In this document: positions 12,186 through 23,595 of the stretch, one piece after another | How positions within the stretch are numbered: position 1 is the first letter of the stretch | Layout: each line of letters opens with the position of its first letter | Assembly (NCBI GenBank): GCA_013350335.1 | Contig: CM023535.1 | Location: 27,848,631 to 27,912,630 of the forward strand | Reading direction: 5' to 3' | From: Chimonanthus salicifolius | Lineage: Eukaryota > Streptophyta > Magnoliopsida > Laurales > Calycanthaceae | Length of the DNA stretch: 64,000 nt | The notes under the pieces: generated by a model | Database searches by the model: none | What the model was told of the DNA's origin: nothing | Seen by the model: the letters and a program-made list of their open reading frames with translations, nothing else | Translations under genes and position numbers: made by a program

Positions 12186-13990
12186 TATTAGTGCCCTGGC
12201 TTGTTGAGTCCTTGTTTGTCAAATTACATGACACAGGAGAAGCCTTGCCTCTGAAAATTGAAGTATGAAAGAAGACTCAAGTGGTGGTGAAGACTAAAGA
12301 TCAAGTTGGAGAATCAAACATCACCATGTGTATGGCAATCACAAAGATAAATTGACCATAGCTGACTTTATGTGGAACTCAACACCTTAGGATGCCCTTG
12401 CCTAGGCTAAGAGAACATCTTGGTAAATTATAAGTAATCCTAGTGGATGTTTGACACCAAATTACAACATGGACTTAAAGTTTCAAACCATGATTTTATT
12501 GTCAGGATGACACATCGTGTCAGCGATCAATCGCCATTGACAGTAGACGACCAATAGCGATATCGTGATCAATCGCATGGGAAAATGAAGGTTCTGGTTT
12601 GGAATGGTTTGTCAAACTCTAGTGGTCTCAAGACGATACATTTATGCTCATGATGTATTACTGGGATAGGATCGATCCAATAGTGTATACGATCAATTGC
12701 ACTAGGCTTAGACAAAATCTGGACTGTCATTCACAGTCATGTCTTGGACAACTGATCATGCAGAAGACCCTTCGTCTGGGTATTGCGGCGACCAATCACC
12801 CTTACGATCAATCGCCTAGAGCTTGGGTTGGATACCCAATGAAAAATACAGTCAGGCTCAAGCCGATTTATTCGTCTAGTGGCGACCCATCATGAGGTAT
12901 AGAGCACAATACATCGGGTGCACGACCAATCGCCGAGATAGATTCTTCCCTAGGCTTAGAACCCATATTGGCAAGATTAACCAAGCCTAGAGAAAATGGA
13001 CCAAAATCTTGGAGCTCCTAAACATATCTTTGATAAATATGGGCTATCATAATGTCATGAATTGTGAGATTCCTTAACTCTATAAAATGTAGTAATCAAT
13101 TGGTAAAAACACCATGGTTGGATAGATAATTGAAATTGTTTTTCATAGAAGTCCAATAACACTCAAATCGGAGTTCGGGACTCCAAGATATGGCCATGAT
13201 AGTGAGAGTTATTTTTTAATGAAAAACTGTCCAGATGACCCATCGATGATGGCGATCGATCGTGAGCATGACCAGTCATGAGCAATGATCAATTGTCCAT
13301 GCCAGTTTTCTATCCATTGGAAAACCATTAATGTGCAACGGTAACATTCCAACGGCTCTTGTGGACACACGATCGATCGCCGATACACGACCGATCACCT
13401 GTATCAGCTCGGGATTCACTTGTTTGCCTATGTATATTTCAAATTCTTATGTCTGGGGTTGGACCTCTCAACTTGGAACATCTTAAGGCATCCATTCGGA
13501 TCCTAAACTTCTCCCAATCTCTCTTCATGCACTCACATAGGTGAATCAATTAGAAAATCCAATCAACCTCTTGATTGTGATTGAGTGAGAAAGTGAAAAC
13601 CATCTAGGATCAACTTGCATATCTTAAATCCTAGAGACCTTACCCAAGGATTGTAATTGAGCATACACAAGACACATCTTCGACATCACATTGGGAATGA
13701 CATCTTCAAGAAACACATAACTACAAGTTTGAGCTATCAAAAGGCAAGTGTTTCTTAGGTTTTATTTTATTTTTAAATCATCATCTTGTGAAGTGGACTA
13801 AGGCAAGGAAGCCGAAACCAGTATAAAAAATAGAGGGATAAAGACGTAGACCGGGGTTTGTCGAACCTTTCAAAATCTTAAGAGAGTTGGGTGAAATTCC
13901 CAACCAATTGGATATGTGGAAGTCTTATTCTATTCGTGATGGCGTAATTCCCCACATAGTGTATTTGGGATAGCCCAAGGTTGGGTGAGT
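12186..13990 (+). mobile_element. Family-alpha LTR, copy B
   Basis: It starts TATTAGTGCCCTGGC (consensus TGTTAGTGCC) and contains, in the opposite orientation to copy A, the same backbone. Shared blocks include GGGTGAAATTCCCAACCAAT and the GACGTAGACCGGGG stretch near 13840. It ends near GATAGCCCAAGGTTGGGTGAG, where gamma copy ii begins. The part 12500-13400 is full of CGATCAATCGC-like words. Confidence 0.65.
12500..13400. repeat. Reiterated CGATCAATCGC / CGACCAATCGCC words
   Basis: Words such as GCGATCAATCGCC, ACGATCAATCGCC, ACGACCAATCGCC and CGATCGATCG recur about a dozen times across 900 bp of LTR copy B, in both orientations. Copies A and C hold different words at the same place. Confidence 0.6.
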
Positions 13991-16900
13991 CCAACAGGGA
14001 TGGATAAAAATTGGGGCAATGGCCCAATTATGATCCAATGGATCATGGATAGAGTTGATTTTAATTAATTGGGTAAATGTAGTTAATTGGGTCAAATACC
14101 CAATTGGGACCCAATGGGTCAAGATGAATTAATTTAATCGGGTCATGTAACCAATTAAGACTTAAGGTATGGGATCTACCTCATCAAGTGAGGTGGCAAG
14201 TGTATGAGGTGACATGGAAGTGGCATAGCCAAGTGGGATCCAAATCCACCTCATCAAGTGAGGTGGCGTGTGGTCTAAGGTCACATGTAGGGTCGGCCAC
14301 CATGGTTGACTTGGTCAACCATGGGTGAGTTCATGGGTGAGTTCAAGAGGGTTAAGTGAAGTGAGTTGAATTAAAGAATTTATTTAATTAAGGAATAAAT
14401 TCAAAGTCTTGAGTTGGGATTGAGTTAAATGGGAAGTGAGTTCAAAATAAAACAAGTGAGTTGAAAGGGAAGTGGAAGGGAACCTAAGTGAGTCAAAGAG
14501 GGAGGTGGAGGGTTCCATCTCATGGAAACCCTAGACAAAAATCGTTGGGAAGGGGGAGAAGGTCAAGTGTAAGCCATGTGTCTCCTTGGTTAGCCAAGGG
14601 ACACATGGGAAAGACCACACCTTAATCTGGGTGGTTGGGAGGTTAAGGTTTACACAAGACACACCCAAAACCCATAGGGCCGATCCTCCCTTAGACAAAA
14701 GAGTGGAGATTGTTTCATCTCACCCTCTCCTCCTCTCCCTCTCTCAACTTTCAAACCCTAAGGCCGACCCTCTCTTGGAGACAAAAAAGAGAGAGTTTCA
14801 TCTCATCTCTCTCCCTCTCTCCATTGAGACTTCCCTCTCATTTCCTCTCCCTCTCAAGCAACCTCTTAGGCCGAACCCTCCATTGGGGATTTTCATCTCA
14901 AACCCTCTCCCCCTCTCAATCAACACCTTGGCTAAATACTCCATTAAAGATCAAGGAGGCCTTCAATCTCTCTTCCTCCCATCTCGGCACCAAACTTGGA
15001 GAAACCGAAGAACGAAGGAGGAAGAAGAAAGGACTAATGAAGGAGAAGGATGGAGGAACAAAATCAGGACTAAAGAGAAGGAGGAGTCGCGGAATAGGTA
15101 TGTAATGTTTAACAAGGCTTATTGATTAAAAAGGAAGCTATGGAAACCATGGTTTCGGCTATGGAATGGTTGAAACCATGGGGTTCCATATGGGATTGAA
15201 AAGATTGGCCGAGATATTATGGGCCATAGAATGTAAAAGAAAAATCCATCCAAGAAGATGGTTAAGCATTTGACATGAAAAGAATATACCCTAACCTTTT
15301 TGGTGGGTAAGATAGGTTGTGCAAATAAAATTGTGATGAGGAGGACTATGATAATACATGATTAATGGATGACAACATGGTTCGGTTCGGCCCCTTGCAT
15401 GGCCGAACCCTATTTTTGATATATAAGGATCATATGAGGACTCCAAAGAGATTGGATGAGGTTCGGCCATGTTGTATGGCCGAACCCTATCAAATGACCT
15501 AAACTTGTTATATGTAAATTTTTAAGAAAACATATCCCCAAGGTGATATAAAATGGAAATAGGATGAAATGGAAGAACCATGGGTTCGGCCATGTTGTAT
15601 GGCTGAACCCCATGGAGGATTTTTATGGATCTAAGTAGGTTTAAAAAGTTGAGTGATTTACTATGGATTATTAAGCTAAGAAATAAAAAGGAAAAGAAAT
15701 GATGGTTAAGATGGAAAGAAGATGAAATGAGAGAACCATGGGTTCGGCCATGTTGTATGGCCGAACCCCATGGATGATTTCTATGGATCTTGATATGTTT
15801 TAAATAATTAACTATGGACTATCAAATTAAGAAATGAGATGATGAAAAGAGAGAACCATGGGTTCGGCCATGTTGTATGGCCGAACCCCATGAATGACTT
15901 TTACGGACCTAGGTGTGTTTATTAAGTTAAATGATTAACTATGGAATATTAGATTAAGAAATAAAGAAATGAATGATGATTGACTCGGATTGGTTAAAAT
16001 AAACAAGCACTAAAAAGAGGGTCAAGAAGACAAAAAAAATGAGGATTCGGCCATGTTGTATGGCCGAACCCCATTGATGGGTTTTTCGTTGTGGACTTGA
16101 ACACTTTTCAGCCATGATGTATGGCCGAACCCCCTTGAGGGTCATAACCGGGTTAAGGACTATAATCGTAAATGGAAATGAACATGGGATGATATAGGGG
16201 ATGATGGGAATCAAATGGGTCATCGATTTGATTTATTTATGTATTAAATGTAATAAGGAAAAGGAGATCCGCAAAAGGGGTTTTGCAATTCAATTTCGAT
16301 GTGATCGTTGAACGTGACCGGTACGAAAACAACAAGGATATTATCTTGGACTTGGGTAGGATTCCTACCTTGTTGATACACTTGGACTTATGTATATGTG
16401 ATGGTTTTTATTTCTACGTGTTATGATCTATTTTTTGTATCAAAATGCTATGTTTTAAGAATGGGATTGCAATGCTATTATGTCTAATATGAAATAGCAT
16501 GTTTTGCACTTACATCACATGCATGGCATGGGAGGGATCACATGAGGGGAGTCCACGCTCCATTCGGATATTCGATAAACAAAAGTGGGGAGGGATCCGC
16601 ACTGATTCCGATTATGATGTTTGAAATGAAAGAGGAGTCCACGCTCCGTTCGGTGGGACCGATAAAGCATAGGTGGGGAGTCATGACAATGAATACCTTG
16701 ATGTGGCTTGATCATCAAGAGGGTTATTTATGTGATTGAGATATGGTTGATGGGTGGGGAATCATGGCACATGACACCCATGGTATGGCATTGACTTATG
16801 CATGATTTTGGTCATTATGTATCTATTATGATTTTTATACTAATCCATGTGTTTGACTCTACTCGGAATACCTACTGGGCGCGTTGACTAATGCCCTACT

Positions 16901-17367
16901 TCTACCTTAGATGATGATATAGGGAATGGACGGAACGAAGGACGCGAAAGGAGCCAAGCTTAGGAGCTTGGATAATTTAGATTAACTTTATTTAAGTTTT
17001 ATTTTCGGACAATGTAATTTGAGTTATTCGCATTTTGGGACTGTAATAACTTAGAACTATCTTGCTATGGTTTGGTTTTATTTTTGGACATTTGAACTTA
17101 AGATTAATTTATGTGATGGACTTCCTTGCTTAAAAATGGTTAGGGTTAGTAATCTTAATCTCATATTAATTCCGCAAAGTTAGCCTTAATGCGTGTGAAC
17201 CGTTTTAGTGGACTTAGTCCACCCACACTTATAGTGGGCCAGTTAAAGGCCGGGCTTTGGAAGCTCGGACTTAGTCATGGCGTCCCGCTCTCTCTCACTC
17301 TTTATTTCAAAAAAAAAAAAAAAATAGATTCTGATTTTCAGCGAGTGAAAAAGGGCGGGGCATTACA
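13991..17367 (+). mobile_element. Family-gamma long LTR, copy ii
   Basis: The right end is GGGCGGGGCATTACA at 17367. The left end merges with alpha copy B and is not resolved. Inside are a CT-rich leader (14700-15000), a donor-like AATAG/GTATGT at 15098, a seven-unit hairpin array, a branch-site-like TGACTAAT and the acceptor CTACCTTAG at 16910. The long open frames at 14586-15125 are low-complexity CT-rich sequence, not genes. Confidence 0.6.
15385..16133. repeat. Array of seven GGTTCGGCCAT hairpins
   Basis: Inverted repeats occur at 15385-15409, 15460-15487, 15578-15615, 15736-15773, 15856-15892, 16044-16070 and 16109-16133. The core is arm GGTTCGGCCAT, loop GTTGT, arm ATGGCCGAACC. In the best units an outer CCATGG pairs as well. 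Units 4 and 5 are the same over nearly the whole hairpin. Spacers of 50-150 bp between units are partly related (for example TGGATCTTGATATGTTT) but much more diverged than the hairpins. Confidence 0.9.
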
Positions 17368-19403
17368 AAAACTTCTTCTACTCGTCTGACATCTCATTCA
17401 GAACATGAAAGGGACAAAATCTTCTCCTCTCTCAAAAAGCTTGGTAGGGAATTATGCGCCAACTCTCCACTATGGATCAATGGTCTCTCTGGTCACACCT
17501 GCCTCCAAGAATTCAAGGTCACCGTGGAAAGAGTGCAGCCTGAATCAACATTGAGAATGAGAGAATCAACTCCTTTCCCATCTCAGATGGATCTCCACTG
17601 ATGAAAAAGTGAGTCCTCTTCATCTTGCTCCTTGTTGTCTCTGCAACTTGACGCAGCATTGAGTGGGAGAAAATCAACTAATCTCCCTGTCTCAGATGGG
17701 TCTCCACCGATGAAATAGTGGGTTCCTTCCTCATTCCTACAACTTCCTCTTTTGTAAACCCACCTCCTAGGTTGGTTATAACCATCAGGAACAACCAAAA
17801 ACAATTTGAATTGAAGAAAACTGCTCCAAAAACTGCTGAAAACTACTCCAAAAACTGTTTTAAACTGCCGAAACTACTATCTTGACGTACTAGTCGAAGT
17901 ACTAGTCGACTGGTACCATCTGAGAGTTGTCTATCCTTGCAAACATGTAGTAGATAATGTATCAGTCGACTGGAACATCGATTGGTACTATTCACTGGAA
18001 TGTAGATGATGTACCGTTGACTGGTACATCGAATGATACTATTCACAGGCTTACTATTCACAAGCTTATCTATAGTGCAGAACAGCTACTAGACAATCTA
18101 TCAGTCGACTTGTACGTCGACTGACAGTGTAGAACTTGATTTTCTTAAGATTTTACACAGTCTATGATGTATTTTCGGCTGGGAGATCCTCCTGGATCAT
18201 GGCTCTACTTGTTGAAGGGATTTAACTCCTGCTAAATCTCGAAGTTGTAAATGAAAAACTCAATCCTCCATTTGAAACTCGATCCGATTACAGATCATAT
18301 CTTATTTGAAATGCTCTGATACCACATGATCTGAAATGATATTTGACGCCCCTACTCGCCTTTCTTCTGTATGTAGCGAGTGGGACTCAAATCTAGATCG
18401 CTTTCCAGCAACACACAAATACAACTGGGAAAATAAAGAACTAAGGCAATATTTTTTTTAACGTGGTAAAACCCTCTGAATGGGGAAACCTCCATGGGCC
18501 AATCTTTGCAAAACATCCACTAAGAAAATGAGTAGTCATACAAAGTGTTCCATATCTAGGATACACTAAAAATAAAAAGTGACCAAAAACTTCTTCTACT
18601 CTTCTGACATCTCATTCAGAACATAAGAGGGAAAAAATCTTCTCCTCTCTCAAAAAGCTTGGTAGGGAATTACACGCCAACTCTCCACTATGGCTAAGTG
18701 GTCTCTTTGGTCACACCTGCCTCCAAGAATTCAGGGTCACCGTGGAAAGAGTGCAGCCTGAATCAGCCTTAAGAAGGAGAGAATCAACTCCTCTCCCTTT
18801 TCAGATGGGTCTCCACCGATGAAATAGTTGGTCCTATTCATCTTGCTTCTTGTTGTCTCTAGAACTTGAAACAGCATTGAGTGGGAGAAAATCAACTAAT
18901 CTCATTATCTCATATGGGTCTCCACCGATGAAAGAGTGGGTTCCTTCCTCAATCCTACAACTTCCACTTTTGTAAACACACCTCCTAGGTTGGTTATAAC
19001 TCTGTCAGGAACCACCAAAAATGATTTGAATTGAAGAAAACTGCTCCAAAAACTGTTGAAAACTGCTCCAAAAGCTGCTCTAAACTGCCGAAACTGTTGT
19101 CTTGACGTACTAGTCGATGTACCAGTCGACTGGTACATCGACTAGTACCATCTGAGAGTTTTTTGTCCTTGCAGACATGTAGTAGATGATGTACCAGTCG
19201 ACTGGTACTATTCACATGCATGTAGATGATGTACGAGTCAACTAGTACATCGACTGGTACTATTCACAAGCTTGTCTATAGTGCAGAACAGCTACTAGAT
19301 GATCTGCCAGTCGACTTGTACGTCAACTGACATTGCAAAACTGGATTTTTTTCAGATTTTACACAGTCTATGCTGTGTTTTCGGCTGGGAGATCCTCCTG
19401 GAT
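17368..19403 (-). mobile_element. LTR element with almost no interior (minus orientation)
   Basis: Two direct copies, 17368-18196 and about 18334-19403, share an 800-bp body; for example CTTGGTAGGGAATTA and GTCACCGTGGAAAGAGTGCA occur in both. The right copy is about 1.07 kb. The left copy is truncated at 17368 against the gamma LTR. On the minus strand the right copy starts TGATCCAGGAGG at 19403 and is followed at 18331-18319 by the primer site GTGGTATCAGAGC. About 135 bp then lead to the second copy. It has TRIM-like architecture but unusually long LTRs; an internal deletion is the alternative. Confidence 0.7.
18317..18331 (-). other. Primer-binding site (tRNA-iMet complement)
   Basis: On the minus strand TGGTATCAGAGC is an exact match to the canonical plant initiator-Met primer site, directly after the LTR that ends near 18334. 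Confidence 0.85.
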
Positions 19404-19408
19404 CATAA

Positions 19409-20967
19409 AATCTCTAAGAAGCACTTGCCTTTGTATGAGCTCACTTCTAGATGTTTGCTTCTTGAGGATGTTCTCCCAATGTGATGTCGACGATTTCGAA
19501 GATGTGCCTTGTGTATGCTCAATCACAATCTATGGGAGGTCAATAGGATTTAGAAGTGCCAATGGATTCCTAAATCTATATTTATTTCTCTCTCTCTCTC
19601 TTAATCACAATGAAGAAAATTGGATATTTGATTTACCAAGTGAAGTGTAGTATATGGAGAGGAGGTGGGGAGACACTTGGGAGTGTATGAGACTTCTAGG
19701 AATGCTTTATAGTATTTTTAGAGCCAATGCTCCAACCCAACTCAAAGGAGTTTGGAGTATATATAGGCATATAAATGAATCTCAGGTAAAACACGGGCGA
19801 TGGGTCGTGCTCACGATGGGTCATACATATGACCGTTGAGAAATGTGACCGTTGCGCTCTAATGGGCAGAAAACGGTAAAAAAATGGTCACCTGCGATTG
19901 TTCGATCTCACGACTAGTCGTGCTCACGATCAGTCGTGCTGACTGTTTTCAGCAAAAACACTCTCAACTATAATGGCCATATTTTGGGCTCCCGAACTCC
20001 GTTTTGACTGTTCTTGGGCTCTATGAAAATCTCTTTCAATGATCTATCCAACAATGGTGGTCTTGACATTATATTTTTGTATGTGGTTGGTTGAAAGAGT
20101 CTCCAACGTCATGATATTTTCAAACTCAACATTTTTCCTAATATTTGTTCATGGATGCTCCAAGTTTTTGGTCCATTTCCCCTATGCATGCTTATGATTT
20201 ACCAATAAGTGTTCTAAGCCTAAGGAGGGTCTTTGTCACCAATGGGTCGACAGCCATGGAACCGAGGGGTCGATCCATACAAGAGTCTTAGTCTGGGACA
20301 ACACTTTGCAGACAGAGTTTCAAGTCCCGAAACTTGTCTTGCCTAGTCTTGGTACTCTCAACCGGTCTGTCTACTGACGGGTCTGTGTTCCCGAGAGCAT
20401 CCCTTTGAGTTCTAAGACCCAGAACTCACCTTGTTTAGATCGAGGAGTCGATGACCAAGATGGGTCGATAAGCTCATCACCGAGGAGTCGGTGCATACAA
20501 CAGCCTCGATCAGAGGCATATCCAGAATGACAGTTCTATAATCCAGAACCTCAGTCAATCTAGCCTGACCAGTCTATGACCACGATGGGTCGATCCTGTC
20601 TCCACCGAGGGGTCGGTGCTAGCGACCGGTCGTGCTGACAGTGAAACCAAATACATATTTCCAAGTTGGGATCCAATTCACTGTTAAGTAACCTCTAGGC
20701 TTGTTTATGTCCATTACCAACATATTCAACTAAGCCTAGGCAAGGTCATCCTAAGGTGTTGGGTTCCCCCTAAAGTCATATATGGGAAATTACCTTTGTG
20801 ATTGCCATACATAGTGATGATGAATCTACACTTGATCCTCTAATGCTTGAGTTCTTGATTCAATCTTCATCACTTGAGTCTTGATCATAGCTTAAACTTC
20901 CGAAGCAATGCTTTACATAAGTCATGGAATTGACAAATAGGTTACTCAGCAAGTCGAGGCACTAACA
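19409..20967 (-). mobile_element. Family-alpha LTR, copy C
   Basis: On the minus strand it starts TGTTAGTGCCTCGACTTGC at 20967. It runs to 19409, where it meets the two-LTR element. It matches copy A along its length, for example AAGTCATGGAATTGACAAAT, TTGTATGCTCAATCACAATC (TTATGTATGCTC.. in copy A) and AAGAAGCACTTG. The part 19790-20640 is filled with ACGATGGGTCGAT and CCGAGGGGTCG words. Confidence 0.7.
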
Positions 20968-22666
20968 CCTCTATCTCAACTCTAAATTTTCATCACATTC
21001 TTAATATAAGAGCCTTAGAAATTAAAGTAGAGGATCATCCAAAAAATCTTGTTCACACAATAAATTCGTCCATAGATTAATTCTAGAAAATAAAAATAAA
21101 CACAAGTACAATCATAGATTAATTGAAAAACTGGAAACTAATATTTAATTGCACTTTGAATCTTATTATTAAAAATGAAATTTAAATTTACAATACTAGG
21201 ATTTGAATCAAATAAATACAAGAAATAAACAATGGAATCAAAATAACTTCAAACTAGAGAGCATTTGAATTTCCAAGATTTTCTCTTGCTTTTCTCCTTT
21301 CCTCTTCCTCTGTCCATGCCACTGTTTGATGTCCTCAGTCCAATTCCAATTTCAATGGAGACCCTAGTGTTCTATTTGTAGGATTTTGGGATGGAATAGA
21401 TGGTTGAGATTGGGTAGGGTTTATTGGAATGAAGGGCTATGATTTGTGCAACTAATGGAGAGGCTTAGGGTTTGGATTAAGATGGTGGTGTCGTGTGTGC
21501 CAAGTAGTGAATGAGGTGGAATGATATAAGGTGGCCGCATGATGAATGTTGTATGCGCATGAATGAGGTGAGATTGCTGTATGGAAGACTTTGGAAAATT
21601 GCACAATCGTATAAGATTGGATTTGGGGACTTGGAGCAAAAGTTTATGTATTTTAGATAGGTGTTATGTGCATGAGGGATTTGGAATGAAACATAGCCAT
21701 ATGGAGAGAGTGGAATTGCCGTATGGAGTTGCTAGGTTTTAAGAATGTGTATGCACATGGATGGAGTGGAAATAAGGATTCAGTTTGACTAGATCTAGGG
21801 TTTTATAGAGGGTCAAATGAATGGCTATGATTAAATGTGGCCTAAATCTAATAGTTTTACGATGGATGAGATGAATTATATGATTGGTAAGATTTTGCAT
21901 GATCCAAAGGTTAATTTATATGAATGATGAAATGAATGACCTAGATCTAATATGTAGAATGTGTGGAATGGATCTCAAATGGAGGCTCTAGGGTTTTCCT
22001 AAATTTATGTATGAATGAATGATGGAGATCAAAAGATGGTAAAATGGATGGTTGGATGTGATATACGCTGAACTAGGCTTTGGGCCTGTAGAATTGGGGT
22101 TTCATGGGCATTTGGATCTCAAGGTTTAGAGCACTTGGGCCTCCAATGAATATCTTGGACTTTGGAGCTTGAACTTAGGCATGTTGGACTTTGGAGTGCA
22201 CATTGGCCTGGTCCACTTCATGAAATGCGCATGGATATTTGAGCCTGGCTCAATGTCTAGCATTTGGATCTTAACTTGACCTGATTGGAGTGGATCTCTG
22301 GCCCATGGATCTTGAATTTCAGATTTTGGCCCTTAAATTGCAGGTTCTCTCCATAATTAAGATAATTAATTCACCACTTAAATTATAAAAATTACTGAAT
22401 TAATCTAGACTCTCATATTTGGATCCAAATTATTCAATTTACATTAAAATCCTAAAAAATGGTTTGAAATTAATTATAAAAATTCTGAGTCTTCCATTTT
22501 AAGCACAAATCCTTTCAATTTCTTCTAAATTTAAACTGATTTAACGTACTTTCCATTTTTATCTACAAAACTCAAAAACTATACTAAATGCACCTAATAT
22601 ATACAAAATTGAGACCTAACTAATCCAATAATCAGGGGTAAAATTGTCATTTTTCAAGTCTCAACA
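20968..22666 (-). mobile_element. Family-beta LTR, right arm (5' part of LTR)
   Basis: On the minus strand the LTR begins TGTTGAGACTTGAAAAATGA at 22666, like the beta copy that starts at 33495 (TGTTGAGTCTAAAAATTTTA). It holds a GGCCCATGG-rich segment and many CATTCAT-type runs, as that copy does. The block 12186-20967 interrupts it. The arms add up to about 2.0 kb. No internal domain is seen, so it is probably a solo LTR. Confidence 0.6.
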
Positions 22667-23595
22667 AATCAACTCAAGTAGACTTTTAGATCTTGTGGCT
22701 CCTTTCTTGGTGTGTTTGGTTTGCTTACCCTTAATGCATTCCATACACCACCTAAGTCAGTAAAGTCAAGATTCGGGAGAATCCCATCCTTTACCAATCT
22801 TTTAATTCTTTTGTGGGATATATGTCCCAAACGTTTATGCCACAAGATAAAGGAATTTTCATTAATCAACACACGTTTAATACCAACATTATGATGCAGG
22901 GTTAGGACAGATTAGCAAAGGAATCATCAAGCTTTAAAGGGCAAAGGCTATCAATTAATAATCCAGACCAAATAAAGGAAGCAGTTTTAAACAAACTGAA
23001 GACATTATATCCAAATTTGCAATAATAACTATTAACATCAAGTTTGGAAATCGAAATAAGGTTTCTGGCAATAGAAGAAACATAAAGACAATCAAACAAA
23101 TCTAATTGGTAGCCAGTGTCAAGGAAAATACGGTAAGTCCCATGGCTTCAACTGGTACCTTTTGTCGGTTTCCCATGTGAACGAAGGATTTAGTTGGGTT
23201 GGTGATCTAGATTGTAAGATATCTCTGCATCGTATTAGAAACATGAGTTGTAGCCCCAGAATCAAGCTACCAAGTATTAGAGAAAACTTCAATGAGGTTA
23301 GATTCGAAACGTACAGAAATAGAATGGTTACATTTTCTTTTGAACCATGTTCTCCTTTTATAGCAATCTTTCTAAAAGTGCCCTTGTTTCTTGCAGAAGT
23401 GGCACCTCACACTATCTAACTCCTGATTTTGAGTCCCAGAAGATGTACTGGGCTCATGTGGTTTCTTTCTGGGTTTCTTAAATTTCTTGGACTTCAATCA
23501 TCTTTTCTTATTGAGTTCTTGATTTATCAGATGGAGTGAGTGTTGTTCCATTTGCTTAAGTTCGCTTTCCTCTTGAATTAACATGTTTGACCAAT
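22667..23595 (-). pseudogene. Ty1/copia gag and GAG-pre-integrase remnant
   Basis: This minus-strand continuation of the copia element broken at 11885 has a gag zinc knuckle near 23400-23330 (CHFCKKQGHFRK). A stretch with FDCLYVSSIARNLISISKLD (23099-22902) follows, then the GAG-pre-integrase motif LWHKRLGHISHKRIKRLVKD (near 22835-22780). A stop and frameshifts break it. Reading stops at 22667 just where the integrase segment at 11885 would continue. The 5' end and 5' LTR are missing beyond about 23595. Confidence 0.8.

Noticed and set aside
14586..15125. 179- and 131-codon overlapping frames
   Set aside because: CT-rich LTR leader in gamma copy ii; two frames open at once and no motif.
15385..16133. 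CRISPR-like array of spaced palindromic repeats
   Set aside because: Spacing is irregular, spacers are mutually related, the setting is a plant LTR, and no cas genes exist.
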